Shown here: positions 15,456-23,239 of the stretch, one piece after another
Layout of the letters: every line of letters begins with the position of its first letter
Position numbering within the stretch: position 1 is the stretch's first letter
Source of the DNA: Paracoccaceae bacterium
Lineage (GTDB): Bacteria > Pseudomonadota > Alphaproteobacteria > Rhodobacterales > Rhodobacteraceae
Assembly (NCBI GenBank): GCA_015487335.1
Contig: WFPZ01000205.1
Span: forward strand, 1-35,234
Direction of reading: 5' to 3'
DNA: 35,234 bases
The notes under the pieces: model-generated
Told to the model about the DNA's origin: nothing
What the model saw: only the letters and a program-made list of their open reading frames with translations
Database searches by the model: none
Made by a program: the position numbers and the translations under genes

Positions 15456-15496
15456 CGCCGACGGGGCGGCCGGAAGGGCGTAACGCCGTGTCGCGA

Positions 15497-15525
15497 TTGA
15501 CCGGTTCGTCACGCGTGCGATAACG
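15497..15525 (+). promoter_or_regulatory. Putative promoter of the ETF-QO operon
   Basis: TTGACC (15497-15502), then 16-17 bases to GATAAC/ATAACG (15519-15525). The start would be near 15531 and the leader about 48 bases long, ending with the AAGGGGG ribosome site. Confidence 0.42.
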
Positions 15526-15578
15526 AGGGCGGGACCGACATTTCGCAATTCCGGTCCGTGCCGGAAGAAGGGGGAAAC

Positions 15579-17231
15579 ATGGCCGAGATTGAACGCGAGT
15601 CGATGGAATACGATGTGGTGATCGTGGGCGCGGGCCCGGCCGGGCTTTCGGCGGCGATCCGGCTCAAGCAGCTCGATGCCGATCTTTCCGTGGTGGTGCT
15701 GGAGAAGGGCTCGGAGGTGGGCGCGCATATCCTCTCCGGCGCGGTGCTGGACACATCGGGCCTCGATGCGCTGATCCCCGACTGGAAGGAACGCGGCGCG
15801 CCCGTCAACGTGCCGGTCAGGAAGGACAGGTTCTACCTCTTCGGCGAGGCCGGCCGGCTGCGCATCCCCAACTTCCTGATGCCGCCGCTGATGAACAACC
15901 ACGGCTGCTACATCGTCTCGATGGGCAATGTCTGCCGCTGGCTGGCCGGCGAGGCCGAGGCGCTGGGGGTGGAGATCTTCCCCGGCATGGCCTGCTCGGA
16001 GCTGGTATGGGGAGAGAACGGCGAGGTGAAGGGCGTGGTGGCCGGTGAGTTCGGGCTGAACCCCGACGGCACGCCGGGGCCGAACTACGAACCGGGGATG
16101 GAACTGCACGGCAAGTACGTGTTCCTCTCCGAAGGCGCGCGGGGGTCGCTTTCCAAACAGGTGATCGAGAGGTTTTCGCTCGATGCGAAGTCGGACGTGC
16201 CGAAATTCGGTATCGGGCTGAAGGAAATCTGGGAGGTAAAGCCGGAAAACCACCGCGAGGGGCTGGTGGTGCACTCCATGGGCTGGCCGCTGGGGTGGAA
16301 GAACTCGGGCGGCTCCTTCATGTATCACGCCGAGAACAACCAGGTGTTCATCGGCTATATCGTCGATCTGAACTACAGGAACCCGTATCTCTACCCTTAC
16401 ATGGAATTCCAGCGCTTCAAGCACCACCCGGAGGTGGCAAAGGTGCTGGAGGGCGGCAAGCGGGTGGCCTACGGGGCGCGCGCCGTGGCCAAGGGCGGGT
16501 TCCAGTCGATACCGCAGTCGGCCTTCCCCGGCGGGGCGCTGCTGGGCTGCGCCTCGGGGCTGATCAACCTGCCGCGCATCAAGGGCAACCACAACGCCAT
16601 GCTCTCGGGCATCGCCGCCGCCGAGGCGGCCCATGCCGCCATCAGGGCCGGGCGCGCCGGCGACGTGCTGGAATCCTACGACGAGGCGCTGCGCACCGGC
16701 CCGGTGGGGCGCGACCTGCACCGGGTGCGCAACGTGGCGCCGCTCAACGGCCGTTTCGGCCCGCTCGGCGGGCTGGCGCTGGGCGGGTTCGACATGTGGT
16801 TCCAGACCATCTTCCGCTTCTCGCCGTTCGGCACCCTCAAACACGGCAAGACCGATGCCCAAGCCACGGAGCCGGCGGCGAAGCACAAGCCGATCGACTA
16901 CCCCAAACCCGACGGAACCCTCAGCTTCGACCGGCTGACCAACGTGGCGTTCTCCTTCACCAACCACGAGGAAAACCAGCCCCCGCACCTGAAGCTGAAG
17001 GATCCGGAGGTCCCGATCCGGATCAATCTGCCGGAATATGCCGAACCGGCGCAGCGCTACTGCCCGGCCGGGGTCTACGAGGTGGTGCAGGAAGATGGCG
17101 CGCCGGCCCGTTTCGTGATCAACTTCCAGAACTGCGTGCACTGCAAGACCTGCGACATCAAGGACCCCTCGCAGAATATCGTCTGGACCTGCCCGCAGGG
17201 CGGCGACGGGCCGAACTATCCCAACATGTAA
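15579..17231 (+). CDS. Electron transfer flavoprotein-ubiquinone oxidoreductase
   Basis: ETF-QO takes electrons from reduced ETF, and so from acyl-CoA dehydrogenases, to ubiquinone at the inner membrane. The 550-residue protein has an N-terminal FAD-binding site VIVGAGPAGLSAA at about 15-26, SEVGAHILSGAVL, the mid-protein GCASGLINLPRIKGNHNAM, and a C-terminal 4Fe-4S module. The cluster ligands are the Cys of CPAGVYE and the three Cys of NCVHCKTCDIK, matching the human enzyme. Length is normal for the family. ATG 15579 is preferred to GTG 15558 because of the AAGGGGG just before it. A TPR gene follows 101 bases after the stop but appears to have its own promoter. Confidence 0.97.
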   Translation: MAEIERESMEYDVVIVGAGPAGLSAAIRLKQLDADLSVVVLEKGSEVGAHILSGAVLDTSGLDALIPDWKERGAPVNVPVRKDRFYLFGEAGRLRIPNFLMPPLMNNHGCYIVSMGNVCRWLAGEAEALGVEIFPGMACSELVWGENGEVKGVVAGEFGLNPDGTPGPNYEPGMELHGKYVFLSEGARGSLSKQVIERFSLDAKSDVPKFGIGLKEIWEVKPENHREGLVVHSMGWPLGWKNSGGSFMYHAENNQVFIGYIVDLNYRNPYLYPYMEFQRFKHHPEVAKVLEGGKRVAYGARAVAKGGFQSIPQSAFPGGALLGCASGLINLPRIKGNHNAMLSGIAAAEAAHAAIRAGRAGDVLESYDEALRTGPVGRDLHRVRNVAPLNGRFGPLGGLALGGFDMWFQTIFRFSPFGTLKHGKTDAQATEPAAKHKPIDYPKPDGTLSFDRLTNVAFSFTNHEENQPPHLKLKDPEVPIRINLPEYAEPAQRYCPAGVYEVVQEDGAPARFVINFQNCVHCKTCDIKDPSQNIVWTCPQGGDGPNYPNM

Positions 17232-17270
17232 CGCCTGCGTCAGACGGCCTGGCCGGGGCGGCCCGGTGCA

Positions 17271-17299
17271 TTGTTTTCATGGGCGCGACGGGATAGGTT
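17271..17299 (+). promoter_or_regulatory. Putative promoter before the TPR gene
   Basis: TTGTTT (17271-17276), exactly 17 bases, then TAGGTT (17294-17299). The predicted start falls at 17306-17307, which is the ATG of a nine-codon frame that overlaps the TPR start. Confidence 0.4.
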
Positions 17300-17306
17300 C
17301 GCGCCC

Positions 17307-17336
17307 ATGACCGACCTGAAGGGGTGCCGTCCTTGA
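17307..17336 (+). other. Nine-codon upstream ORF coupled to the TPR gene start
   Basis: ATG at 17307 begins a short frame MTDLKGCRP that stops with TGA at 17334-17336. That stop overlaps the TTG start codon of the TPR gene (TTG 17333-17335), the arrangement used for translational coupling. If transcription starts at the predicted site, this frame is leaderless. The AAGGGG inside it (17319-17324) would serve as the ribosome site of the TPR gene. Confidence 0.4.
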
Positions 17337-19036
17337 ATTACCGCAAACCGATCCGCGCGCTTGTCCTGTCGATTGCCGCGGCCGTGGCCTTGGTCGCGCC
17401 TTCCTTGGCCGATACGGGGGCGGGGGCCTACCTGGCTGCGCGCAGCGCCGAACAGCAGCACGATTTCGCCGCCGCTTCGCAGTATTACGTCCGTGCCCTC
17501 GCCAAGGATCCGGGCAACCGGGACCTGATGGAGCGCGCCGTCCTGTCCCTGATCGGGCTGGGCGACATCACCCGCGCGCTGCCCATAGCCCGCCAGCTTG
17601 CCGAGGCGGACCCCGAAAGCCAGGTGGCCGCCACGCTGCTGCTGGCCGAGTCGGTGCGCAACGGCGATTTCGACGCCGCCTACCGCATCCTGCGCGAGGC
17701 GGGGCGCCTGGGCCCGCTGATCGACGGGCTGTCCCTGGCCTGGATTCAGGCCGGGCAGGGGCGGATGTCGCAGGCGCTGGAATCCTTCGATGCGGTGGCC
17801 CGGCAAGAGGGGCTGCAAAGCTTCGCCGCCTACCACAAGGCGCTGGCGCTGGCGATGGTCGGCAATCTGGAGGCTGCCGAGGCCATCCTGTCAGGTGCGG
17901 CCGGGCCCGAAATTCCGGCCACCCGCCGTTCGGTCATCGCCCGGGTGGAGATCCTCAGCCAGCTTGAGCGCAACCGCCAGGCCATCGAGCTTCTCTATGC
18001 CGCCTTCGGCAGCGCTTTCGATCCGGATCTCACCCGGTTGCGCAGCCGCCTCGCCGCCGGCGAGACCCTGCCGCTGAGCATCGTCCGCGATGCGCGCGAC
18101 GGTGTGGCCGAGGTGTTCTTCGGCGTGGCCGGGGCACTGATGGGCGAGGGCAATGACGGATACACGCTGCTGTACACCCGTATTGCCCAATATCTGCGCC
18201 CCGACAACGAGGATGCGATCATTCTTGCCGCGCAATTGCTCGAGCGTCTGGGCCGTTACGAACTGGCCACCGCCACCTACGAGAGCATCTCGCCCGACAG
18301 CCCCGCCTACGAGGCCGCCGAACTGGGCCGCGCCCGCGCCCTGCGCCTGGCCGGAGACCAGGAGGCCGCGGTGGAGGCGCTGGAGCGTCTGGCCAGGCGC
18401 TTCCCCGATCGGCCCGCCGTTCACGTGGCCCTGGGCGACGAGCTCAGGCGGATGAAGCGCTACGAGGAGGCAGGCCGAGCCTACAGCCGGGCCATCGCCC
18501 TTTACGGCCGGCCCGAGCCCTCGCAGTGGTCGGTATATTTCGCCCGCGGCATCACCTACGAGCGCACCGACCAGTGGGAGAAGGCCGAGGCCGATTTCCG
18601 CAAGGCGCTGGAACTGGAACCGGATCAGCCGCAGGTGCTCAACTACCTGGGCTATTCCTACGTCGAGATGAACACCCGGCTCGACGAAGCGCTGGGGATG
18701 ATCCGCACCGCCGTCCAGAAACGCCCCGACAGCGGCTACATCACCGATTCGCTGGGTTGGGCGCTTTACCGCCTTGGCCGCTATGACGAGGCGGTGGTGC
18801 AGATGGAACGCGCCGTCGAGCTGATGCCGATGGATCCGATCCTCAATGATCACCTGGGCGATGTCTACTGGGCGGTGGGGCGCAAGCGCGAGGCCCGCTT
18901 CCAGTGGAGCCGGGCGCTTTCGCTCGGCCCCGAGGAAAAGGACGCCGCGCGCATCCGGCGCAAGCTGGAGGTGGGGCTGGACGCGGTGCTCGAGGAAGAA
19001 GGGGCCGAACCCCTGGCACACTCCAATGGCGGCTAG
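17333..19036 (+). CDS. Exported TPR-repeat protein
   Basis: A 567-residue protein with a Sec signal peptide (residues 1-26; Arg/Lys start, Leu-Ala-Val core, SLA before cleavage), so it is probably periplasmic or outer-membrane associated. Nearly the whole mature protein is helical TPR repeats. The clearest are in the last third, such as AEADFRKALELEPDQPQVLNY, YITDSLGWALYRLGRYDEAV and ILNDHLGDVYWAVGRKREA. It is probably a scaffold; the partner is unknown. The TTG start at 17333 is chosen because AAGGGG is 8 bases before it, whereas GTG 17324 overlaps that site. Its end overlaps the start of ispE by 11 bases. This gene-before-ispE order is one I associate with Rhodobacterales (recall, not checked). 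Confidence 0.85.
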   Translation: MNYRKPIRALVLSIAAAVALVAPSLADTGAGAYLAARSAEQQHDFAAASQYYVRALAKDPGNRDLMERAVLSLIGLGDITRALPIARQLAEADPESQVAATLLLAESVRNGDFDAAYRILREAGRLGPLIDGLSLAWIQAGQGRMSQALESFDAVARQEGLQSFAAYHKALALAMVGNLEAAEAILSGAAGPEIPATRRSVIARVEILSQLERNRQAIELLYAAFGSAFDPDLTRLRSRLAAGETLPLSIVRDARDGVAEVFFGVAGALMGEGNDGYTLLYTRIAQYLRPDNEDAIILAAQLLERLGRYELATATYESISPDSPAYEAAELGRARALRLAGDQEAAVEALERLARRFPDRPAVHVALGDELRRMKRYEEAGRAYSRAIALYGRPEPSQWSVYFARGITYERTDQWEKAEADFRKALELEPDQPQVLNYLGYSYVEMNTRLDEALGMIRTAVQKRPDSGYITDSLGWALYRLGRYDEAVVQMERAVELMPMDPILNDHLGDVYWAVGRKREARFQWSRALSLGPEEKDAARIRRKLEVGLDAVLEEEGAEPLAHSNGG

Positions 19037-19886
19037 CGCCTTCGCACCGGCCAAGGTCAACCTCACGCTCCATGTCACGGGCCGGCGCGATGACGGATAT
19101 CACCTGCTCGACAGCCTGGTCGTCTTTGTCGATGCGGGGGACGAGCTGTTTGCCGAACCGGCCGCGGAGCTTTCGCTGGCGCTTGCCGGGCCGATGGCCG
19201 GGCAGGTGCCGACGGGAGACGACAACCTGGTGCTCCGGGCGGCAAGGATGGTCTGCCCGCCGGGCCTGGGCGCGGCGCTGAGGCTGCACAAGGCGCTGCC
19301 GGTTGCGGCGGGGCTGGGGGGCGGATCGGCCGATGCGGCGGCGGCGGTGCGCGCCATTGCCGCGCTTTGCGGGCTGCCCCTGCCCGACGCGGCGGCCCTT
19401 GCCCCGCTTGGGGCGGACGTTCCGGCCTGTCTGGCCGCGCGGCCCGTGCGGATGCGCGGCATCGGCGAGCGTTTGCAACCGGTGGCCATCCCTCCGCTGC
19501 ACTTCGTGCTGGTCAACCCCGGCACGTCGCTTTCCACCCCCGAGGTCTTCGCGGCCCTGGAGAAAAAGGAAAACGCCCCCATGCCGGAAGAGTTGCCTGT
19601 CTGGGACGGGGTAGCCTCGTTCTGCCGCTGGCTGGGCGCCCTGCGCAACGATCTGGAAACCCCGGCCCGTGCCCTGGCGCCGGCGGTCGGGGAGGTGCTG
19701 GCGCGCCTTGCCGAGACCGAGGGCTGCCTGCTGGCACGCATGTCGGGCTCGGGCGCCACCTGCTTCGGGCTCTATGGCGATGCGGCGGCGGCCAGGCAAG
19801 CGGCCGAGGGGCTGGCGCGGGCCTTTCCCGATTGGTGGGTGCGCGCCGCGGCGTCATGGCAGGCCGGAGATGCGCCCGGAAGATGA
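19026..19886 (+). CDS. ispE: 4-diphosphocytidyl-2-C-methyl-D-erythritol kinase
   Basis: IspE phosphorylates CDP-methylerythritol in the MEP pathway to isopentenyl diphosphate. The 286-residue GHMP kinase starts AFAPAKVNLTLHVTGRRDDGYHLL, the family's substrate-binding N-terminus. It has the ATP loop LPVAAGLGGGSADAAAAVRA at about 91-110, the LGADVPACL motif and the C-terminal MSGSGATCFGLY. ATG 19026 lies inside the end of the TPR gene (11-base overlap), so the two are co-translated. The next gene, convergent, is a polyprenyl synthase that uses the isoprenoid units this pathway supplies. Confidence 0.96.
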   Translation: MAASAFAPAKVNLTLHVTGRRDDGYHLLDSLVVFVDAGDELFAEPAAELSLALAGPMAGQVPTGDDNLVLRAARMVCPPGLGAALRLHKALPVAAGLGGGSADAAAAVRAIAALCGLPLPDAAALAPLGADVPACLAARPVRMRGIGERLQPVAIPPLHFVLVNPGTSLSTPEVFAALEKKENAPMPEELPVWDGVASFCRWLGALRNDLETPARALAPAVGEVLARLAETEGCLLARMSGSGATCFGLYGDAAAARQAAEGLARAFPDWWVRAAASWQAGDAPGR

Positions 19887-19890
19887 GGAT

Positions 19891-19946
19891 GCGGGGGCTG
19901 CCTGCCCCCGCACCCCCGGGAGTATTTTTTGCAAGATGAAGGGGGG
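19891..19946. repeat. Hairpin plus intergenic repeat, copy A (convergent ispE / polyprenyl synthase)
   Basis: A perfect 8-bp hairpin (GCGGGGGC, five-base loop, GCCCCCGC; 19891-19911) sits 4 bases after the ispE stop. It is followed by CACCCCCGGGAGTATT, T-run, GCAAGATGAAGGGGGG (19911-19946), which ends at the stop of the convergent gene. A near-identical combination recurs at 33494-33570 between another convergent pair. The flanking C-run and G-run can pair across the AT-rich core. Terminator function is likely but not shown. Confidence 0.8.
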
Positions 19947-20948
19947 CTAGCTGACCCGCGCCACCACGTAATCGGCCAGATCCAGGAGCATTTCGCGCAG
20001 ATTGTTGGAGGGCAGTTCGGCCATGGCCGCCTTGGCGCGGGCCGACCAGGCGAGGGCGTCTGCGCGGGCGGCCTCCAGGGCGCGGTGGCGGTGCAGGATG
20101 TCCAGCGCCTGCTCGAGGTCGCCGGCCTCCTGCCGGCCCTTGCCGATGGTGCGTTCCCAGAAGGTGCGCTCTTGCTCACTGGCGTTGGCGATGGCCTTGA
20201 TCACCGGCAGCGTCAACTTGCGCTCGCGGAAGTCGTCGCCGATGTTCTTGCCGATCGTCTCGGTGGCGCCGCCGTAATCCAGCAGGTCATCGACGATCTG
20301 GAAGCTGATCCCCAGCGCGTCGCCGTATTCTCGCAGTGCCGTGACCTGCGCCTCGGGGGCGCCCGCGATCACCCCGCCCACCTCGGTGGCGGCGGCGAAC
20401 AGGGCTGCCGTCTTGCCGCGCACCACCTTGAGATAGGTCTCCTCGGTGGTGGTGATGTCCTGGGCGGCGGTCAGCTGCAGCACCTCGCCTTCGGCGATCG
20501 TTGCCGAGGCATTGGCGAGGATGTCGAGCACCCGCAGGCTGCCGGTTTCGACCATCAGCTGGAAGGAGCGCGAAAACAGGTAATCGCCCACCAACACCGA
20601 AGACTTGTTGTCCCACAGCAGGTTGGCGGTGGGCCGGCCGCGGCGCTGGCGGCTTTCGTCGACCACGTCGTCATGCAGCAGGGTGGCGGTGTGGATGAAT
20701 TCGACCGTTGCCGCAAGGTGGATGTGATGGGGCCCGTCATAGCCGCACATCCGTGCGGCGGCGAGCGTCAGCATGGGCCGCAGCCGCTTGCCGCCGGCCT
20801 CCACCAGATGTGCCGTCACCTCGGGGATGCGCGGGGCGTTTTCCGAGGCCATGCGCTCCCGGATCAGGCGGTTGACGGCGGTCATCTCGGCCTCGAGATA
20901 CGCGGCCAGCCGTTCGTGTGGCCTAACGGAAGGGCTGTCCAATCCCAT
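19947..20948 (-). CDS. ispB: Polyprenyl diphosphate synthase (octa-/decaprenyl)
   Basis: Elongates farnesyl diphosphate to the side chain of ubiquinone. The 333-residue protein has the first aspartate-rich motif LLHDDVVDES at 91-99, the second QIVDDLLDYGG at 219-228, and the GGKRLRP substrate loop at 52-58. The residue five before the first motif is Ala88; a small side chain there permits long products, so octa- or decaprenyl is expected (Q-10 is usual in Rhodobacterales). ATG 20948 is chosen over the GTG immediately before it at 20951. The gene is divergent from a DUF2007 gene with 56 bases between, and convergent with ispE. Confidence 0.95.
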   Translation of the reverse strand: MGLDSPSVRPHERLAAYLEAEMTAVNRLIRERMASENAPRIPEVTAHLVEAGGKRLRPMLTLAAARMCGYDGPHHIHLAATVEFIHTATLLHDDVVDESRQRRGRPTANLLWDNKSSVLVGDYLFSRSFQLMVETGSLRVLDILANASATIAEGEVLQLTAAQDITTTEETYLKVVRGKTAALFAAATEVGGVIAGAPEAQVTALREYGDALGISFQIVDDLLDYGGATETIGKNIGDDFRERKLTLPVIKAIANASEQERTFWERTIGKGRQEAGDLEQALDILHRHRALEAARADALAWSARAKAAMAELPSNNLREMLLDLADYVVARVS

Positions 20949-20967
20949 CACGGTCTCGTCACCTGTC

Positions 20968-20996
20968 TCGACAAACGCGGAGGTCTGCCCTTAAGT
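20968..20996 (+). promoter_or_regulatory. Putative promoter of the DUF2007 gene
   Basis: TCGACA, exactly 17 bases, then TTAAGT. The start would fall at about 21003-21005, at or just before the ATG, so the leader would be very short or absent. Confidence 0.35.
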
Positions 20997-21004
20997 CTCG
21001 GAAC

Positions 21005-21220
21005 ATGAAGGAGCTTCTTCGCACGACAGACCCGACGGTGATCGCCTATGCCTCGGCCCTTCTCAAGGGCGAGGATATAGACTGCTTTCCCGTCGACGTC
21101 CACATGAGCGTGCTCGAGGGCAGCATTGGCGTCTTGCCGCGCCGCCTGATGGTTCGCGAAGAGGATCATGTGCGTGCCGAGAGGGTGATGCGCGACAATG
21201 AAATCGATCTCGGGCGCTGA
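21005..21220 (+). CDS. DUF2007 domain protein
   Basis: A 71-residue cytoplasmic protein: MKELLRTTDPTVIAYASALLKGEDIDCFPVD, then GVLPRRLMVREEDHVRAERVM. The pattern of moving from an N-terminal helix through an ID-x-x sheet to L-x-V-x-x-x-D-x-x-x-A matches DUF2007, a putative signal-transducing fold related to the PII-like ferredoxin-fold group. The function is unknown. It ends 3 bases before the methyltransferase gene and is surely in the same operon. Confidence 0.88.
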   Translation: MKELLRTTDPTVIAYASALLKGEDIDCFPVDVHMSVLEGSIGVLPRRLMVREEDHVRAERVMRDNEIDLGR

Positions 21221-21223
21221 ACG

Positions 21224-21985
21224 GTGGCCTTCGGAAAGGAAGATCTGAGCCGCGACAGTTTCCTGGGAGGGCGGCTGAGCCTGTTCCAGCCGCGCCGGGG
21301 CTATCGGGCTGGGGCGGACCCGGTGCTGCTGGCCGCGGCCGTGCCCGCGCGCCCCGGCCAGGCGGTGCTGGAGCTGGGCTGCGGCGCGGGGGTGGCCGTG
21401 ATGTGCCTTGGGGTGCGCGTGCCGGGGCTGGCGCTGCACGGGGTGGAACTGCAGGAAGATTATGCGGCCCTGGCCCGGCGCAACGCAGAGGAAAACGGCA
21501 TGGAGCTGGCCGTGTTCACAGCCGATCTGCGTGCACTGCCGCCTGATTTGCGCGCCCGCAGCTTCGACCATGTCCTTGCCAACCCGCCCTATTTCCAGAC
21601 GGTCAGCGGCACCCCGTCAGCCGATGCCGGCCGCGCCATCGGGCGGGCGGGAGAGACGAGGCTTTCAGACTGGATCGACGCAGCCACCCGCCGCTTGCGC
21701 CCCGGCGGATACCTGACGCTGATCCAGCGCGCCGCGCGCCTGCCCGACCTCCTGTCGGCGATGGATGGGAGGCTGGGCTCGGTGGTGGTCAAGCCGCTGG
21801 CCCCGCGCGCCGGCCGCGCCGCAGAGCTGGTCATCGTGCAGGCGCGCAAGGGGGGGCGGGCCGCTTTCCGCCTGTTGGCGCCGCTGGTCCTGCATGAAGG
21901 GGCGCGGCACGAGCGGGACGAAGACAGCTACACCCCGGAAGTGCGGGCAATTCTTCGTGAAGCGGCGCCTCTTGAAATTACCTGA
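21224..21985 (+). CDS. trmN6: tRNA1(Val) (adenine37-N6)-methyltransferase-like protein
   Basis: A 253-residue SAM-dependent methyltransferase. The SAM loop VLELGCGAGVAVM is at about 48-60, the acidic residue after strand two is in HGVELQ, and the N6-adenine catalytic motif is NPPYF in the middle. These features and the N-terminal F-x-PxxGYR-xG-DxVLL segment match the TrmN6/YfiC family, which modifies A37 of tRNA-Val1 in E. coli. The E. coli substrate may not hold here. The GTG start is 3 bases after the DUF2007 stop. Confidence 0.88.
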   Translation: MAFGKEDLSRDSFLGGRLSLFQPRRGYRAGADPVLLAAAVPARPGQAVLELGCGAGVAVMCLGVRVPGLALHGVELQEDYAALARRNAEENGMELAVFTADLRALPPDLRARSFDHVLANPPYFQTVSGTPSADAGRAIGRAGETRLSDWIDAATRRLRPGGYLTLIQRAARLPDLLSAMDGRLGSVVVKPLAPRAGRAAELVIVQARKGGRAAFRLLAPLVLHEGARHERDEDSYTPEVRAILREAAPLEIT

Positions 21986-22008
21986 TTAAGGCTTTCGTAA
22001 AACTGTGA

Positions 22009-22026
22009 GGCCAGTCTGTTCTGGCC
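22009..22026 (+). terminator. Weak hairpin after the TrmN6-like gene
   Basis: GGCCAG, a six-base loop and CTGGCC form a perfect 6-bp stem 23 bases after the stop, without a T-run. It is a possible terminator ahead of the DUF465 promoter. Confidence 0.28.
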
Positions 22027-22054
22027 CGCCCGATGCGCTGCGCGAGACGGAAAC

Positions 22055-22083
22055 GTGACAAGAAGGGTTTTCTGTGCTGCAAT
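22055..22083 (+). promoter_or_regulatory. Putative promoter of the DUF465 gene
   Basis: GTGACA (five of six), exactly 17 bases, then TGCAAT (four of six). The start is predicted near 22090, leaving about 29 bases of leader with AGAGGA placed 8 bases before ATG 22119. Confidence 0.45.
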
Positions 22084-22118
22084 CGGGATACGGAAACCAT
22101 ATCGAGAGGAGCATGCTC

Positions 22119-22286
22119 ATGAGCCTGAGCTCGCATCTGCAGGAACTCCGCAGGAAACATCAGATACTCTCGGAAGAAGTCGAGGCCGCGCAAAGAAGCC
22201 CCTCAATCGACGATCTCCAGATCAGGAAACTCAAGAAGGAGAAGCTCCGGCTCAAGGAAGAAATAGAAAGGCTTTCTCACGCCTGA
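22119..22286 (+). CDS. YdcH-like small helical protein (DUF465)
   Basis: A 55-residue, highly charged protein: MSLSSHLQELRRKHQILSE, then IDDLQIRKLKKEKLRLKEEIERL. This is the YdcH/DUF465 pattern of two helices with a conserved L-K-K-E-K-L-x-L-K-E-E-I core, probably an antiparallel coiled coil. The role is unknown. ATG 22119 has AGAGGA 8 bases upstream; the in-frame ATG at 22113 is too close to it. The last 10 bases overlap the end of the convergent exporter gene. Confidence 0.88.
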   Translation: MSLSSHLQELRRKHQILSEEVEAAQRSPSIDDLQIRKLKKEKLRLKEEIERLSHA

Positions 22287-23152
22287 TCGTCATTGGATCT
22301 GCTGGCCCGTGCGGCCAGAAGGGCGCCGCCGGCAATCAGCAGGGCCGCCATGAACAGCGACAAGCTTGCCGGGGAGATGCCCGCCAGGACGAGGGCGAGT
22401 GTTGACAGAACGGGTGCCGTGTATGAGGCGACGCCCAGAAGCTGGATGTTTCCGCGCTTCACGCCCATGTCCCACAGGTAGAAGGCCAGCCCCACCGGCC
22501 CGAGGCCCAGAGCCACGACCGCCCCCCAGCCAGGCGCACCTTGTGGCCAGGCGGTTTTCTCCAGGGCCAGATGGGCCGCCAGAGACAGCGCCGCGGTGGC
22601 GAAGCAGAAAACCGTCACGCTTTCCGTGGGTACGTGGCCCAGACGGCGCGAGCCCACCGAATATGTTGCCCAGGTCAGGGCTGCCGCGCCGGCAAAGGCG
22701 AACCCGGGCAGGTTTTCCGCCCGAAAGCCCGAGATCCCGCCGGCAAACACCATTGCCGCTCCGGCCAGCGCGACAAGCGCCCCGGCCACGTGACCGGGGC
22801 GGAGGCGCTCGCCCGGCAGCATGCCGGAAAACAGGACGATCAGCAGCGGCCACAGGTAGGCGATCAGCCCTGCCTCGGCCGGGGGTGCGCCTCGCAGGGC
22901 CGAGAAATAGAGGAAGTGATAACCGAACAACCCGGCCGTGCCGAAGGCATAGACGGGCCATTTTACCTGCGCCAGCACATGGAGCCGGCGGTTGCGCAGC
23001 ATCCAGGCCAGCCCGACCAGCCCGCCCAGCCCGAAGGCCATGGCGTTGAGCTGCAGTGGAGGAACCGGCGCGCTGCCTACCGTCAGCAACGCCAGCAGCG
23101 CCCACAAGAGCACGGCAAAAAATCCGATGGCGGTGGCCTTGGTGCGGGTCAT
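22277..23152 (-). CDS. EamA/DMT family transporter (YddG-like)
   Basis: A 291-residue membrane protein with ten hydrophobic helices in two repeated EamA halves, the drug/metabolite transporter fold. The segment YHFLYFSALRGAPPAEAGLIAYLWPLLIVLF resembles the YddG aromatic amino-acid exporter group. The second half has PVGLAFYLWDMGVKRGNIQLLGVASYTAPVLSTL, a typical DMT repeat. The substrate cannot be told from sequence. It follows phaB on the same strand, but a strong terminator lies between, so it is expected to be transcribed from its own promoter. Its 3' end overlaps the convergent DUF465 gene. Confidence 0.88.
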   Translation of the reverse strand: MTRTKATAIGFFAVLLWALLALLTVGSAPVPPLQLNAMAFGLGGLVGLAWMLRNRRLHVLAQVKWPVYAFGTAGLFGYHFLYFSALRGAPPAEAGLIAYLWPLLIVLFSGMLPGERLRPGHVAGALVALAGAAMVFAGGISGFRAENLPGFAFAGAAALTWATYSVGSRRLGHVPTESVTVFCFATAALSLAAHLALEKTAWPQGAPGWGAVVALGLGPVGLAFYLWDMGVKRGNIQLLGVASYTAPVLSTLALVLAGISPASLSLFMAALLIAGGALLAARASRSNDDQA

Positions 23153-23190
23153 TCCAGGGTTTTCACCTGTCCGGCGCCCGGCATCAATGA

Positions 23191-23218
23191 AAAACCGGCC
23201 CGGAACATCCGGGCCGGC
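23191..23218 (-). terminator. Rho-independent terminator of phaA-phaB
   Basis: On the minus strand a perfect 9-bp stem (CCGGCCCGG / CCGGGCCGG, 23196-23218, five-base loop whose end bases can also pair) is followed directly by TTTTT (23195-23191). It lies 22 bases after the phaB stop. It is the clearest intrinsic terminator in the window. Confidence 0.85.
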
Positions 23219-23239
23219 GGCATAGGCGATGGCCCGGCT

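Noticed and set aside
15321..17141. Rightward extension of the greA frame to a 763-codon protein
   Set aside because: GreA is complete from ATG 15320; the extension is antisense to ETF-QO and has shadow composition.
17324..17335. GTG 17324 as start of the TPR gene
   Set aside because: It overlaps the AAGGGG ribosome site itself; TTG 17333 is correctly spaced from it.
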